Origin: Pyrobaculum ferrireducens
Lineage (GTDB): Archaea; Thermoproteota; Thermoprotei; Thermoproteales; Thermoproteaceae
Length of the DNA stretch: 64,000 bases
Assembly (NCBI RefSeq): GCF_000234805.1
Contig: NC_016645.1
Coordinates: 2,084,391 to 2,148,390 of the forward strand
Direction of reading: 5' to 3'
Shown here piece after piece: positions 57,622 to 64,000 of the stretch (position 1 is its first letter; every line of letters starts with the position of its first letter). Made by a program: the position numbers and the translations under genes. Below the pieces are notes generated by a model that worked only from the letters and a program-made list of their open reading frames with translations, ran no database searches and was not told where the DNA came from.

Positions 57622-58025
57622 AAACCCCACACCCCCTAGGCATATATACATTCAAGCCTTACACAACTGTCGCGGCGGTACGTAGAAAATTCACCCCACT
57701 CCACGAGGCACCTAATGGCCACCTGGCTAATCGGCCCCCCAGCCCCGCCGATGCCAACCGGTGGCTAAGTCTGCTATGAGATACAGAACACGTCTACCTT
57801 ATGCCTAGGGCCTTACACCAATGTACTTCACGGCTTCTCTACTTCATTACAACACCAACCCGTTACGGAATAACCGCAAGAACCTATACATATCGCCTTA
57901 ACAGCATGCTTATGCCCCGAAAAATTGCAGTACCAATTTGTTCTACACATCATTTTCGACACTAGCTAGATTATATATATAAATTGTCTAAAGCAAACTA
58001 AATAAAAGGTTATGTGTTGTTCACT
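57622..58025. other. Intergenic stretch with a possible minus-strand remnant
   Basis: No complete gene is evident. On the minus strand, about 57655-57770, a short frame (PPVGIGGAGGPISQVAIRCL followed by VEWGEFSTYRR) looks protein-like but lacks a start and has no recognised family. The last 60 bases are AT-rich and carry the TATA-like ACTAAATAAAA (about 57995-58005) of the next gene. Confidence 0.3.
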
Positions 58026-58655
58026 ATGCTACACCCCAAAATCCTCAAAACCGAAATCGTGATAAGTGTAGCACTTCTTGCAGTAGTGATGTCGCTCACA
58101 TTTAGTGTTAAGATGTTGTGCGCGGCTGGCGCATGCGATACCGAGGATTTCTATCCGTCTTCCTACATCCTGTACAAGAGCAGTTATACAGACTCGACCG
58201 GGAAAAAAGACGTTATATATTCACACTATCAATGGAGTAGTAAGTCAAAATATTTCCAAAGCGGGTACTGGTTTTCATTTGATTACTATAGAACTGTGAG
58301 CTGTAGTGACGGGACAGACAAAGACGTCTACGACTTCTTTAATGCATCAACTAACCTGCCCGCTCCAGTTAGAAAAGACATAGAAGAATGGAATCCTTGG
58401 AATCCCATATGTTACATAGTTCCGCGGCTTTGTAATGAAGAAGCAGAGATCGGGACTGAAAGCCCGCAGAATATCCAGTTAAATACATGGTATTATCTAC
58501 ATGTGTATTTCAATGTCAAGAGAGAGGAAAGCTACGGCATGCGTATTGAGCCAGAAGTGGAAACCGCAGGTGGAACGACTACCACTACTTCTTTCTGGGA
58601 AGATTGGTGTCTGCTAGCGTGTTACAATACAAGGGCTGGCTCAAGTGGGTGGTAA
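58026..58655 (+). CDS. Exported protein of unknown function
   Basis: A 209-residue protein with an N-terminal signal anchor (IVISVALLAVVMSLTFSVKM). The exported part is Tyr/Ser/Trp-rich with about eight Cys (LCAAGACD, VSCSDG, PICYIVPRLCNEE, WCLLACY), probably disulfide-linked. It is more AT-rich than most of the window. ATG 58026 is 25 bp from ACTAAATAAAA; an in-frame GTG at 58014 is possible. The next gene begins 1 base after its stop, so they form an operon. No family is recognised; an envelope or surface role is likely. Confidence 0.6.
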   Translation: MLHPKILKTEIVISVALLAVVMSLTFSVKMLCAAGACDTEDFYPSSYILYKSSYTDSTGKKDVIYSHYQWSSKSKYFQSGYWFSFDYYRTVSCSDGTDKDVYDFFNASTNLPAPVRKDIEEWNPWNPICYIVPRLCNEEAEIGTESPQNIQLNTWYYLHVYFNVKREESYGMRIEPEVETAGGTTTTTSFWEDWCLLACYNTRAGSSGW

Positions 58656-58656
58656 T

Positions 58657-59478
58657 ATGAAGGCGAAGATATTACTAGCCGTTGCCCTGACCCTCGCCAT
58701 TGCCGTGGTCGCCATCTACGCCGGCAGGCCTAGTGTGAAGGAGGGTAAGGTAACTGACGAGTTGGGAGAGAAACACGAAATTGTTATTGCCAATTCGTAC
58801 GTCCTCATAAAACACGGCCCCAGTGCTCATCAGAGAGATAGAGATTTTGACAAAATGATGGCTTATGTAGAAGCTAGACAGAAGTCGTGGGAGCGGTGGA
58901 GGAAGCTGGTGGAAAAGTACGGGAACGAGACGTACAAGGCTTACGTGGTGCCGTGTAGGTTATATACCGTGGAGGAGTTTGCCTCGTTTGCCAAAGAGCT
59001 AGGCATTGTCGAGAATATAGTAGAGATCATATTATATGTGTATTACAAAAACGGCACATATCATGGAATGGGATTCAGCGCTAAGAATGGGGACAATTTC
59101 AACGCTTGGCTGAAGTCGGCAGAGAGGGGGGCCCTTACCTCTGCAGGTCACTACATTCTATTCCTACGGTGGGTAAAAGAGAACAACGGTACGTTGCCTC
59201 CAAATGCCACGCCGCCGTTTGGCGTAGCTGAGGCTTTGGAGGTGGGGAAGTCGGAGGCCGAGGTGTATATCGGCGCCTTTGTAGTTGAGGCCCCGCTTAG
59301 GGAGCTTTACCAACTTTCTAAAAAACCGCAGATTTTAATAGTCGACTTGCCGCTTGACCTCATTTGGAAATATAGAGAGGAGGGCTACCAGGTAATTGTA
59401 AAGCGGGTCACATTCGGCGACGTATATCTCATAGAGAAGAAAAACCTCTGTCCTGAGGGGGCCGGGAGAGGGGGGTAG
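58657..59478 (+). CDS. Membrane-anchored exported protein of unknown function
   Basis: A 273-residue protein with an N-terminal membrane segment (ILLAVALTLAIAVVAIYAG, residues 5-23) and a soluble exported domain of mixed alpha/beta character (VEARQKSWERWRKLVEKYGN, VVPCRLYTVEEFASFAKELG, QILIVDLPLDLIWKYREEG). Several N-glycosylation-type sites (NGT, NET, NAT) occur. It follows the preceding secreted protein with one base between stop and start, so both are probably parts of one surface assembly. I recognise no family. ATG 58657 is preferred over an upstream GTG that overlaps the previous gene. Confidence 0.6.
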   Translation: MKAKILLAVALTLAIAVVAIYAGRPSVKEGKVTDELGEKHEIVIANSYVLIKHGPSAHQRDRDFDKMMAYVEARQKSWERWRKLVEKYGNETYKAYVVPCRLYTVEEFASFAKELGIVENIVEIILYVYYKNGTYHGMGFSAKNGDNFNAWLKSAERGALTSAGHYILFLRWVKENNGTLPPNATPPFGVAEALEVGKSEAEVYIGAFVVEAPLRELYQLSKKPQILIVDLPLDLIWKYREEGYQVIVKRVTFGDVYLIEKKNLCPEGAGRGG

Positions 59479-59509
59479 AGAATTTTTAATAGGCGGCGTT
59501 TCTTAAACC

Positions 59510-60643
59510 ATGGCGTATCTGCTGTCCTCCTCGCTTCATGAAGAGTTTGCAAAAAGGGTTGAGCAGTACGTAAGGCAGTACGTGGGGGAGCTGAGGGATC
59601 CAGCCGCCGCCTCTGGCGAGAAGTTTCCCCTAATTATACACGCGACTGGGGGCACCACACCCTCAGCGGTGGAGCTGGTGTCGAGGGCAGGGGCGCGGGG
59701 CGCCGTGCTTGTGGGCTTCGGCGAGCACAACAGCTTCGCAAGCCTCCTCCACACCAAGGCGGAGCTAGAGGCGATGGGGTTGCCCGTTGCGGCCTTCCAC
59801 TGCCCCAGCTACAAGGAGTGTGGAGACGTCTTGGCCAGGGCTAAGAAGGTGGCCGAGGCGGCTTCGGCGCTGATCGGGGCGAGGGCGGTTTTGATAGGCA
59901 ACGAGACGCCCCAGGCGAAAATCCTCCGGGAGAGGTTCGGCTGGTCTGTGGAGGTGATCCCCCTGGACAGGTTCGAGGAGCTTGTAGACTCCTCCCCTCC
60001 AGACGGCGAGGCTGTCGAGGTGTTCGGCGACGTGCAGATTGCGAAAATCACCGCGGCGCTCCGGATGGCGGGCAGAGGCGCCGACTTGGTGGCGATCCAG
60101 TGCTTCCCCTTCCTCATGAAGAGGAGGCTCACCCCCTGCCTCGCACTAGCCCTCCTCAACTCCAGAGGCGGGTTGGTGGCATGCGAAGGCGACCTGGCCT
60201 CCGGCTTCGCCATGTTGATGTCGAAGAGGCTCACCGGCTACAGCGGGTGGATTGCTAACGTCGTCCGCGGCTCCGGCCGAGAGGCGGTGTTTGCCCACTG
60301 CACCATCTCCCTCGACATGGTGAAGAGCTGGAGGGTTATGCCCCACTTTGAGTCCGGCTACCCCCACGGCCTCTCCGGGGAGCTCAGAGAGGCGGTGTAC
60401 ACGGTGGTCTCTGTGGCGCCTAGGTTCAACAGGGCGGCTGTGGGGGTGGCCGAGGTGGTTAAAAGCGGCAACTTTATGCAAGAGGCGTGCCGCACCCAAG
60501 CCGCGGTGAGGTTCGGCAGAGATCTACGTCTAGAGGCCGAGGCGCCGGCAAACCACCACGTCTTCATGCCGGGGGACGTGGCGGAGGAAGCGGAGGCCGT
60601 GTTCAAACTCCTCTCAATCCCCACCACCCGCTACCTAGTTTAA
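59510..60643 (+). CDS. L-fucose isomerase-like sugar-binding/isomerase family protein
   Basis: A 377-residue protein resembling the COG2407 family of L-fucose/L-arabinose isomerase-like proteins. An N-terminal alpha/beta domain (PLIIHATGGTTPSAVELVS, VLVGFGEHNSFASLLHTKA) is followed by VLIGNETPQAKILRERFGW. A region with possible metal ligands comes next: CEGDLASGFAMLMSKRL and FAHCTISLDMV with Glu, Asp and His. The final HHVFMPGD is also conserved in the family. Substrate and activity are uncertain because many members are annotated only by fold. ATG 59510 follows a TTTTTAATA box by 26 bp. The dehydrogenase gene follows after 22 bp. Confidence 0.65.
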   Translation: MAYLLSSSLHEEFAKRVEQYVRQYVGELRDPAAASGEKFPLIIHATGGTTPSAVELVSRAGARGAVLVGFGEHNSFASLLHTKAELEAMGLPVAAFHCPSYKECGDVLARAKKVAEAASALIGARAVLIGNETPQAKILRERFGWSVEVIPLDRFEELVDSSPPDGEAVEVFGDVQIAKITAALRMAGRGADLVAIQCFPFLMKRRLTPCLALALLNSRGGLVACEGDLASGFAMLMSKRLTGYSGWIANVVRGSGREAVFAHCTISLDMVKSWRVMPHFESGYPHGLSGELREAVYTVVSVAPRFNRAAVGVAEVVKSGNFMQEACRTQAAVRFGRDLRLEAEAPANHHVFMPGDVAEEAEAVFKLLSIPTTRYLV

Positions 60644-60665
60644 AAATAGCCGGTCTTCTCCAGCC

Positions 60666-61571
60666 ATGGAGCTGTACGTCAATTTTGAACTGCCCCGGGA
60701 GGCGGAGGAGGAGCTGGGGAGGTATTACAAAATTGTGAGGGGTGGCGATTTGAGCAACGTCGAGGTGGCGTTTGTCAGCAGGATAACCGCAGAGGAGCTG
60801 GCCAAGATGCCGAGGCTGAGGTTTATACAAGTGGTGACAGCTGGGCTTGACCACCTCCCGTGGGAGAGCATCCCGCCCCACGTCGTCGTTGCGGGAAACG
60901 CGGGGTCTAACGCAGACGCGGTGGCCGAATTCGCCATGGCTCTGCTCCTCGCTCCCTATAAACGCGTGGTGCAGTACAGCGAGAAGATGAGGCGTGGGGA
61001 CTACAGACGGGACTTGCCTATACCCCTCATCCACGGCAGGAAGATCGCCGTGCTGGGCCTCGGGGAGATCGGCACAAGAGTGGCTAAGATCCTCGCCGCC
61101 ATGGGGGCGGAGGTGTGGGGCTTCTCTAGAACGCCGAAGGAGGGGCCGTGGCGCTTTACCAACAGCCTAGAGGAGGCGCTCCGCGGCGCGAAGGCTGCGG
61201 TGTGCGCACTCCCCCTGAACAAATACACGAGGGGGATGGTGAAGTACGAACACCTCGCCCTCATGGCGGAGGACGCCGTATTTGTAAACGTCGGACGCGC
61301 CGAGGTGGTGGATCGCGAGGGGGTTCTGCGCATACTGAAGGAGCGCCCCAGCTTCATATTTGCAAGCGACGTCTGGTGGGGGAGGAGCGACTTCGCCAAA
61401 GACGCCGAGTTCTACGCCTTGCCCAACGTCTACGCGACGCCGTGGGTCGCCGGTGGCTACGGCAACGAGGAGGTGTGGATGCAGATGGTGAGAGAGGCGG
61501 TTAGGAACCTCATCACCTACGCCAGAGGCGGCGTGCCCAGAAACATCGCCAGGAGAGAAGACTATATATAG
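60666..61571 (+). CDS. D-isomer-specific 2-hydroxyacid dehydrogenase-like protein with atypical active site
   Basis: A 301-residue protein of the D-2-hydroxyacid dehydrogenase family. The NAD-binding fold is IAVLGLGEIGTRVAKILAAMG (about 124-144). The conserved catalytic Arg is present in VNVGRAEVVDREGVL. But the catalytic Glu position (normally DVFExEP) reads DVWWGRS, and the catalytic His (normally TPHxAG) is Trp in ATPWVAGGYG. Two of the three catalytic residues are therefore missing, so it may catalyse a different reaction or be a binding protein. It follows the isomerase-like gene after 22 bp. Confidence 0.8.
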   Translation: MELYVNFELPREAEEELGRYYKIVRGGDLSNVEVAFVSRITAEELAKMPRLRFIQVVTAGLDHLPWESIPPHVVVAGNAGSNADAVAEFAMALLLAPYKRVVQYSEKMRRGDYRRDLPIPLIHGRKIAVLGLGEIGTRVAKILAAMGAEVWGFSRTPKEGPWRFTNSLEEALRGAKAAVCALPLNKYTRGMVKYEHLALMAEDAVFVNVGRAEVVDREGVLRILKERPSFIFASDVWWGRSDFAKDAEFYALPNVYATPWVAGGYGNEEVWMQMVREAVRNLITYARGGVPRNIARREDYI

Positions 61572-61589
61572 ACGGGTGCATTTGGAGAT

Positions 61590-61928
61590 ATGAGCAAGGA
61601 GGTGATCTACTTCATGTTGCACTCAGAGGTGCTGAGGCTCCTCGAGGAGATGGGGCAGAGGAGGCTCGCCCTGGAGGTGGAGAGAGCCGGCATTAGCCAC
61701 GACATATACGACTTCCTCGACAGGGCCTTCTCCATGTACTACGCGGAGTACGGCGGGGTGAACTGCCGGTGGCTTAGAGACGCCATACGGCAGGACTGGG
61801 AGAGGGTGACGAGGGTTGTCCTGCCGCAGCTCTTGAGGCAGTACGCCGCTGGCGTGGCGCCGCGGACAACAGCCCGCGGAGAGGCCGCCGGCGAACGTCT
61901 GTTAAGGATCCGCTCCGCGTCTTCGTAA
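61590..61928 (+). CDS. Conserved hypothetical helical protein
   Basis: A 112-residue protein, helical through residue ~90 (VLRLLEEMGQRRLALEVERA, WERVTRVVLPQLLRQYAAGV), ending in a low-complexity basic tail. No family is recognised. It starts 18 bp after the dehydrogenase gene and could be in the same transcript. Its last 27 bp overlap the convergent HepT gene; the tail (RTTARGEAAGERLLRIRSASS) may be poorly conserved read-through. Confidence 0.5.
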   Translation: MSKEVIYFMLHSEVLRLLEEMGQRRLALEVERAGISHDIYDFLDRAFSMYYAEYGGVNCRWLRDAIRQDWERVTRVVLPQLLRQYAAGVAPRTTARGEAAGERLLRIRSASS

Positions 61929-62315
61929 CTCCTCTACTATTTTCACAGCCAGCTTAGCCACCTCTCTGTATTCCCTATCCCTTACAATTCTCTTCACCAC
62001 AGCGGCGTCCACGGCGCCGTATTGGTGTACCACAATATTTCTAAACCTCACCACGGCTCTGTACCTCTTAAACTCGTCCTCGTCTATAACTCCCGCGGTC
62101 CTCAGCTTCACGCCGGCGTCGATATAGCCCTCCACCTCCATGCCAAGCGCCGCCGCCGCCTTAACGGCTATGTCTATGAGCGCCTGGGCCTGCGCCTGGA
62201 GCATGTAGACAGCTGAGAAGAACTTATACACATCGTCGAGGTCCTCAACTTTCACGTTGTCGAGTAGCGACGTGTAGTACAGAAGGAGCTTAAGTATCCT
62301 CTCTACTGCGCCCAT
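61902..62315 (-). CDS. hepT: HepT-like HEPN toxin (DUF86)
   Basis: A 137-residue helical protein of the HEPN/DUF86 family. It has the RNase motif Rx4HxY in VRFRNIVVHQYG (about residues 89-100), the site where MntA-type antitoxins attach AMP to the Tyr. HepT toxins cleave RNA as dimers. It overlaps the nucleotidyltransferase gene upstream by 13 bp, the standard MntA-HepT arrangement. Archaeal hyperthermophiles carry many such pairs. The motif is complete, so the toxin is probably functional. Confidence 0.85.
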   Translation of the reverse strand: MGAVERILKLLLYYTSLLDNVKVEDLDDVYKFFSAVYMLQAQAQALIDIAVKAAAALGMEVEGYIDAGVKLRTAGVIDEDEFKRYRAVVRFRNIVVHQYGAVDAAVVKRIVRDREYREVAKLAVKIVEELRRRGADP

Positions 62316-62713
62316 TTCCTCATCACGGCCTTTATCTGTGTCTCTAAAAGCTCAAGCTTTTCCGAGTCGATCATAAAGTCGAAACAGGGATACAGCAACC
62401 TAGATCTAATTTCTAGAAACTCGTCGAGATTTCTGAAATAGAGAACTCTGCCCCGACCCAGCACGTCTATTATAAGCGAGCACGGGAGGCTCTCGTAGCC
62501 GTTTAGAACCACCAGATCCACGTCCTCCTCCCTGACCCCGAGAAATCTAGCCAAGGCGTACAAAAGATCCACGTCCCTATCCACGTCCTCTAGCCAGACC
62601 CCGATATCCCAATCACTCTTCACAGCTCTCCCCCACGCCCTCGAGCCGAACAGCACAGAGAAAACTACAGAAAACTCCCTCCACGGGAAGAGGCGTAGCT
62701 TTTCAATATCCAC
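62303..62713 (-). CDS. mntA: MntA-like minimal nucleotidyltransferase antitoxin
   Basis: A 136-residue protein. Residues 20-40 carry the MNT signature: GSRAWGRAVKSDWDIGVWLE (GSxxxGxxxxxSDxDxxV), and VDLVVLNG provides the third acidic residue. MntA enzymes transfer AMP to the Tyr of the HEPN toxin and so silence it. It is translated first and overlaps the toxin gene by 13 bp. It is slightly longer than minimal MNT proteins, with a C-terminal helical extension (FMIDSEKLELLETQIKAVMRK). Confidence 0.85.
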   Translation of the reverse strand: MDIEKLRLFPWREFSVVFSVLFGSRAWGRAVKSDWDIGVWLEDVDRDVDLLYALARFLGVREEDVDLVVLNGYESLPCSLIIDVLGRGRVLYFRNLDEFLEIRSRLLYPCFDFMIDSEKLELLETQIKAVMRKWAQ

Positions 62714-62776
62714 CTGAGAAACTAAGGGCTGGTAATAAATATTGAAATGCTTTTATAGTGGTTTTTGGTGCGTGGC

Positions 62777-63013
62777 GTGGAGCCCGACGTGACAGCCGCC
62801 ATGTTGCGCCGGGTGGAGGAGCTACAGCGCCTCGCGGACAGCATAGCGGAGCACCACCCCTACTGGCCTGCGTTGCACTTCACGCTTCAATTGCTCAGAA
62901 GGCTTGTGGAGAAGTGGCACGAGGACTTCAGCGGGGAGGAGTACGAAGAGCTGACTTGGCTGGCTGAGAAGGTGCTGGACAGCGTCAAGAAAATTCAGCC
63001 CCGACAGGAATGA
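62777..63013 (+). CDS. Small hypothetical helical protein
   Basis: A 78-residue protein, nearly all helical (LRRVEELQRLADSIAEHHPY, FTLQLLRRLVEKWHEDFSGE, LTWLAEKVLDSVKKI), possibly forming a helical hairpin. Three start codons are in frame (62765, 62768, 62777); GTG 62777 is preferred because CTTTTATAG lies about 25 bp upstream. It is divergent to the MntA-HepT pair and converges with malQ. No family is recognised. Confidence 0.5.
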   Translation: MEPDVTAAMLRRVEELQRLADSIAEHHPYWPALHFTLQLLRRLVEKWHEDFSGEEYEELTWLAEKVLDSVKKIQPRQE

Positions 63014-63074
63014 CATCACCAGTCAGGGGCGGCACACATCTTCACACAAAATCCCCGGGGCAGGCTTTAAATAC

Positions 63075-64000
63075 TCAACGCCCGTAGAGCCGGGCTAGGC
63101 TCCTCAGCCTCCTCCACTGGCGTGGCTCCGGTTGCTTTGCCATCCTCCAGCGCCAGTTGCCTCCAACTGTGCCGGGGCGGTTCATCCTCGCCTCGGGGCC
63201 CAGCCCCAGCACGTCTTGCATGGGGACAACGGCCACGTCTGCGACGGACATGTAGGCCAGCTTTATGAAGCACCAGTTGACCGCCTCTCTGCAGTTACTG
63301 TACTGCCGGAACTCCCGCCGGGCCCGGGGGCTTGCCTCTTGGAGATACCACCCCACAGCGGTGTTGTTGTCGTGGGTTCCAGTGTACACCACGGAGTTTT
63401 TCACATGGTTGTGGGGCTTGTGGGGGTTTGCCGGGTTCCCGTCCCAGGCGAATTGAAGCACCCTCATGCCGGGGAGGCCCAGTTCGTCTCTCAGCGCCTC
63501 CACGTCGGGGGTTATGTAGCCGAGGTCCTCCGCAATGAGCCTTCCCAGCTCCACCGCCGCCGAGGCGGCGTCGAAGAGCCTCTTCCCCGGCGACGGGGCC
63601 CACCTCCCCCTCGCAGCCGTCGTCTCTCCCCCGGGAATCTCCCAGTAGGCCAGGTACCCCCTGAAGTGGTCAAGCCTCACGTAGTCGAATACCTCCAGCA
63701 TGTGTCTCAGCCGCTCCACCCACCATCTGTAGCCGTCACGCTCGAGGGCCTCCCAGTTGTAGACGGGGTTGCCCCAGAGTTGTCCCGTGGCTGAGTAGTA
63801 GTCCGGCGGCACGCCGGCGACGTAAAGAGGCTTGCCGTCATCCCCCACTTTGAAGTACTGTCTGTACCTCCACACGTCTACGCTGTCTACGCTGGGGTAG
63901 AAGGGGAGGTCGCCGATGAGGAGGATCCCCAGGTCGTTTACATACTGCTTAAGTCTCTCCCACTGGCTCCAGAAGACGAACTGGGCGAATTTATACAGCT
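63075..64000 (-). CDS. malQ: 4-alpha-glucanotransferase (GH77), partial, runs off right edge
   Basis: The C-terminal 308 residues of a GH77 amylomaltase. The frame continues to base 64000 with LGILLIGDLPFYPSVDSVDVW. The catalytic Asp nucleophile is in VRLDHFRGYLAYWEIP, the acid/base Glu in IAEDLGYITPDVEALRDELG, and the transition-state stabiliser in YTGTHDNNTAVGWY. The enzyme transfers maltodextrin segments and acts in glycogen/maltose metabolism. The C-terminus (WRWRMAKQPEPRQWRRLRSL) is standard. The N-terminus lies outside the window. Confidence 0.95.
   Translation of the reverse strand, partial: LYKFAQFVFWSQWERLKQYVNDLGILLIGDLPFYPSVDSVDVWRYRQYFKVGDDGKPLYVAGVPPDYYSATGQLWGNPVYNWEALERDGYRWWVERLRHMLEVFDYVRLDHFRGYLAYWEIPGGETTAARGRWAPSPGKRLFDAASAAVELGRLIAEDLGYITPDVEALRDELGLPGMRVLQFAWDGNPANPHKPHNHVKNSVVYTGTHDNNTAVGWYLQEASPRARREFRQYSNCREAVNWCFIKLAYMSVADVAVVPMQDVLGLGPEARMNRPGTVGGNWRWRMAKQPEPRQWRRLRSLARLYGR

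Noticed and set aside
1-64000. CRISPR array, rRNA operon or complete insertion sequence
   Set aside because: I looked for regularly spaced repeats, rRNA-like segments and transposase frames with terminal repeats and found none that I could support.

Overview
This window looks like chromosomal DNA of a hyperthermophilic crenarchaeon of the order Thermoproteales, most likely Pyrobaculum or a close relative (inference; the species is not assigned). The evidence is a reverse gyrase, A-type ATP synthase subunit B, diphthine synthase, a KaiC-like RecA ATPase, two PaREP1-family proteins (a family named from Pyrobaculum aerophilum), a tRNA gene broken by two non-canonical introns, GTG and TTG starts, and a TTTAAA/TATA-type box about 23-26 bp upstream of most start codons. 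That spacing implies leaderless transcripts, and I used it to choose most starts. I see no rRNA operon and no CRISPR array. Genes are cut by both ends: a rhomboid C-terminus on the left and a GH77 glucanotransferase on the right.

Layout. 0-10.5 kb: NfeD-like and FAM173/aKMT-like methyltransferase genes, leucyl-tRNA synthetase, a methyltransferase with a zinc ribbon protein, reverse gyrase and a macrodomain protein. 10.5-17 kb: a minimal family B DNA polymerase with a translationally coupled partner, an ATPase behind a tandem-palindrome promoter, a PaREP1 protein, an MFS transporter and the intron-rich tRNA. 17-24 kb: a ComF-like phosphoribosyltransferase fused to DprA, a rhomboid protease, an aldo-keto reductase, a DUF996 protein, a Cgi121-like protein and an SQR-type flavoprotein. 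24-32 kb: PaREP1, DUF4349, AtpB, an HIBADH-family dehydrogenase, two family III CoA-transferases, a GNAT acetyltransferase and TruA. 32-41 kb: a mosaic of secreted proteins, gene debris and a duplicated truA tail around diphthine synthase, a KaiC-like ATPase, a MazG-like protein and an FHA protein. 41-43 kb: divergent mqnE and mqnC.

43.8-48.5 kb: cstA, then a tightly overlapping operon of two Get3/ArsA-type ATPases flanked by two paralogous small proteins. The first ATPase carries a frameshift at an A6 run. The second has Asn in place of the switch I Asp. 48.5-58 kb: a methyltransferase, a DUF4143-type ATPase, an FtsX-like permease beside a gene for a cysteine-rich secreted peptide, a large CARDB-like surface protein, mqnA, and an ABC-2 exporter. 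58-64 kb: two secreted proteins, a sugar-isomerase-like protein, an atypical 2-hydroxyacid dehydrogenase, a MntA-HepT toxin-antitoxin pair and malQ.

Themes. MqnA, MqnE and MqnC together indicate the futalosine route to menaquinone, consistent with respiratory metabolism and the SQR-like enzyme. Three divergent gene pairs appear to share one central TATA box with start codons 46-47 bp apart, and a fourth pair has interlocked TATA boxes and start codons. The most likely under-described systems are the paired Get3/small-protein operon, the ComF-DprA fusion, the minimal PolB cassette and the secreted cysteine peptide. All functional statements are homology judgements made by eye; no database search was run.
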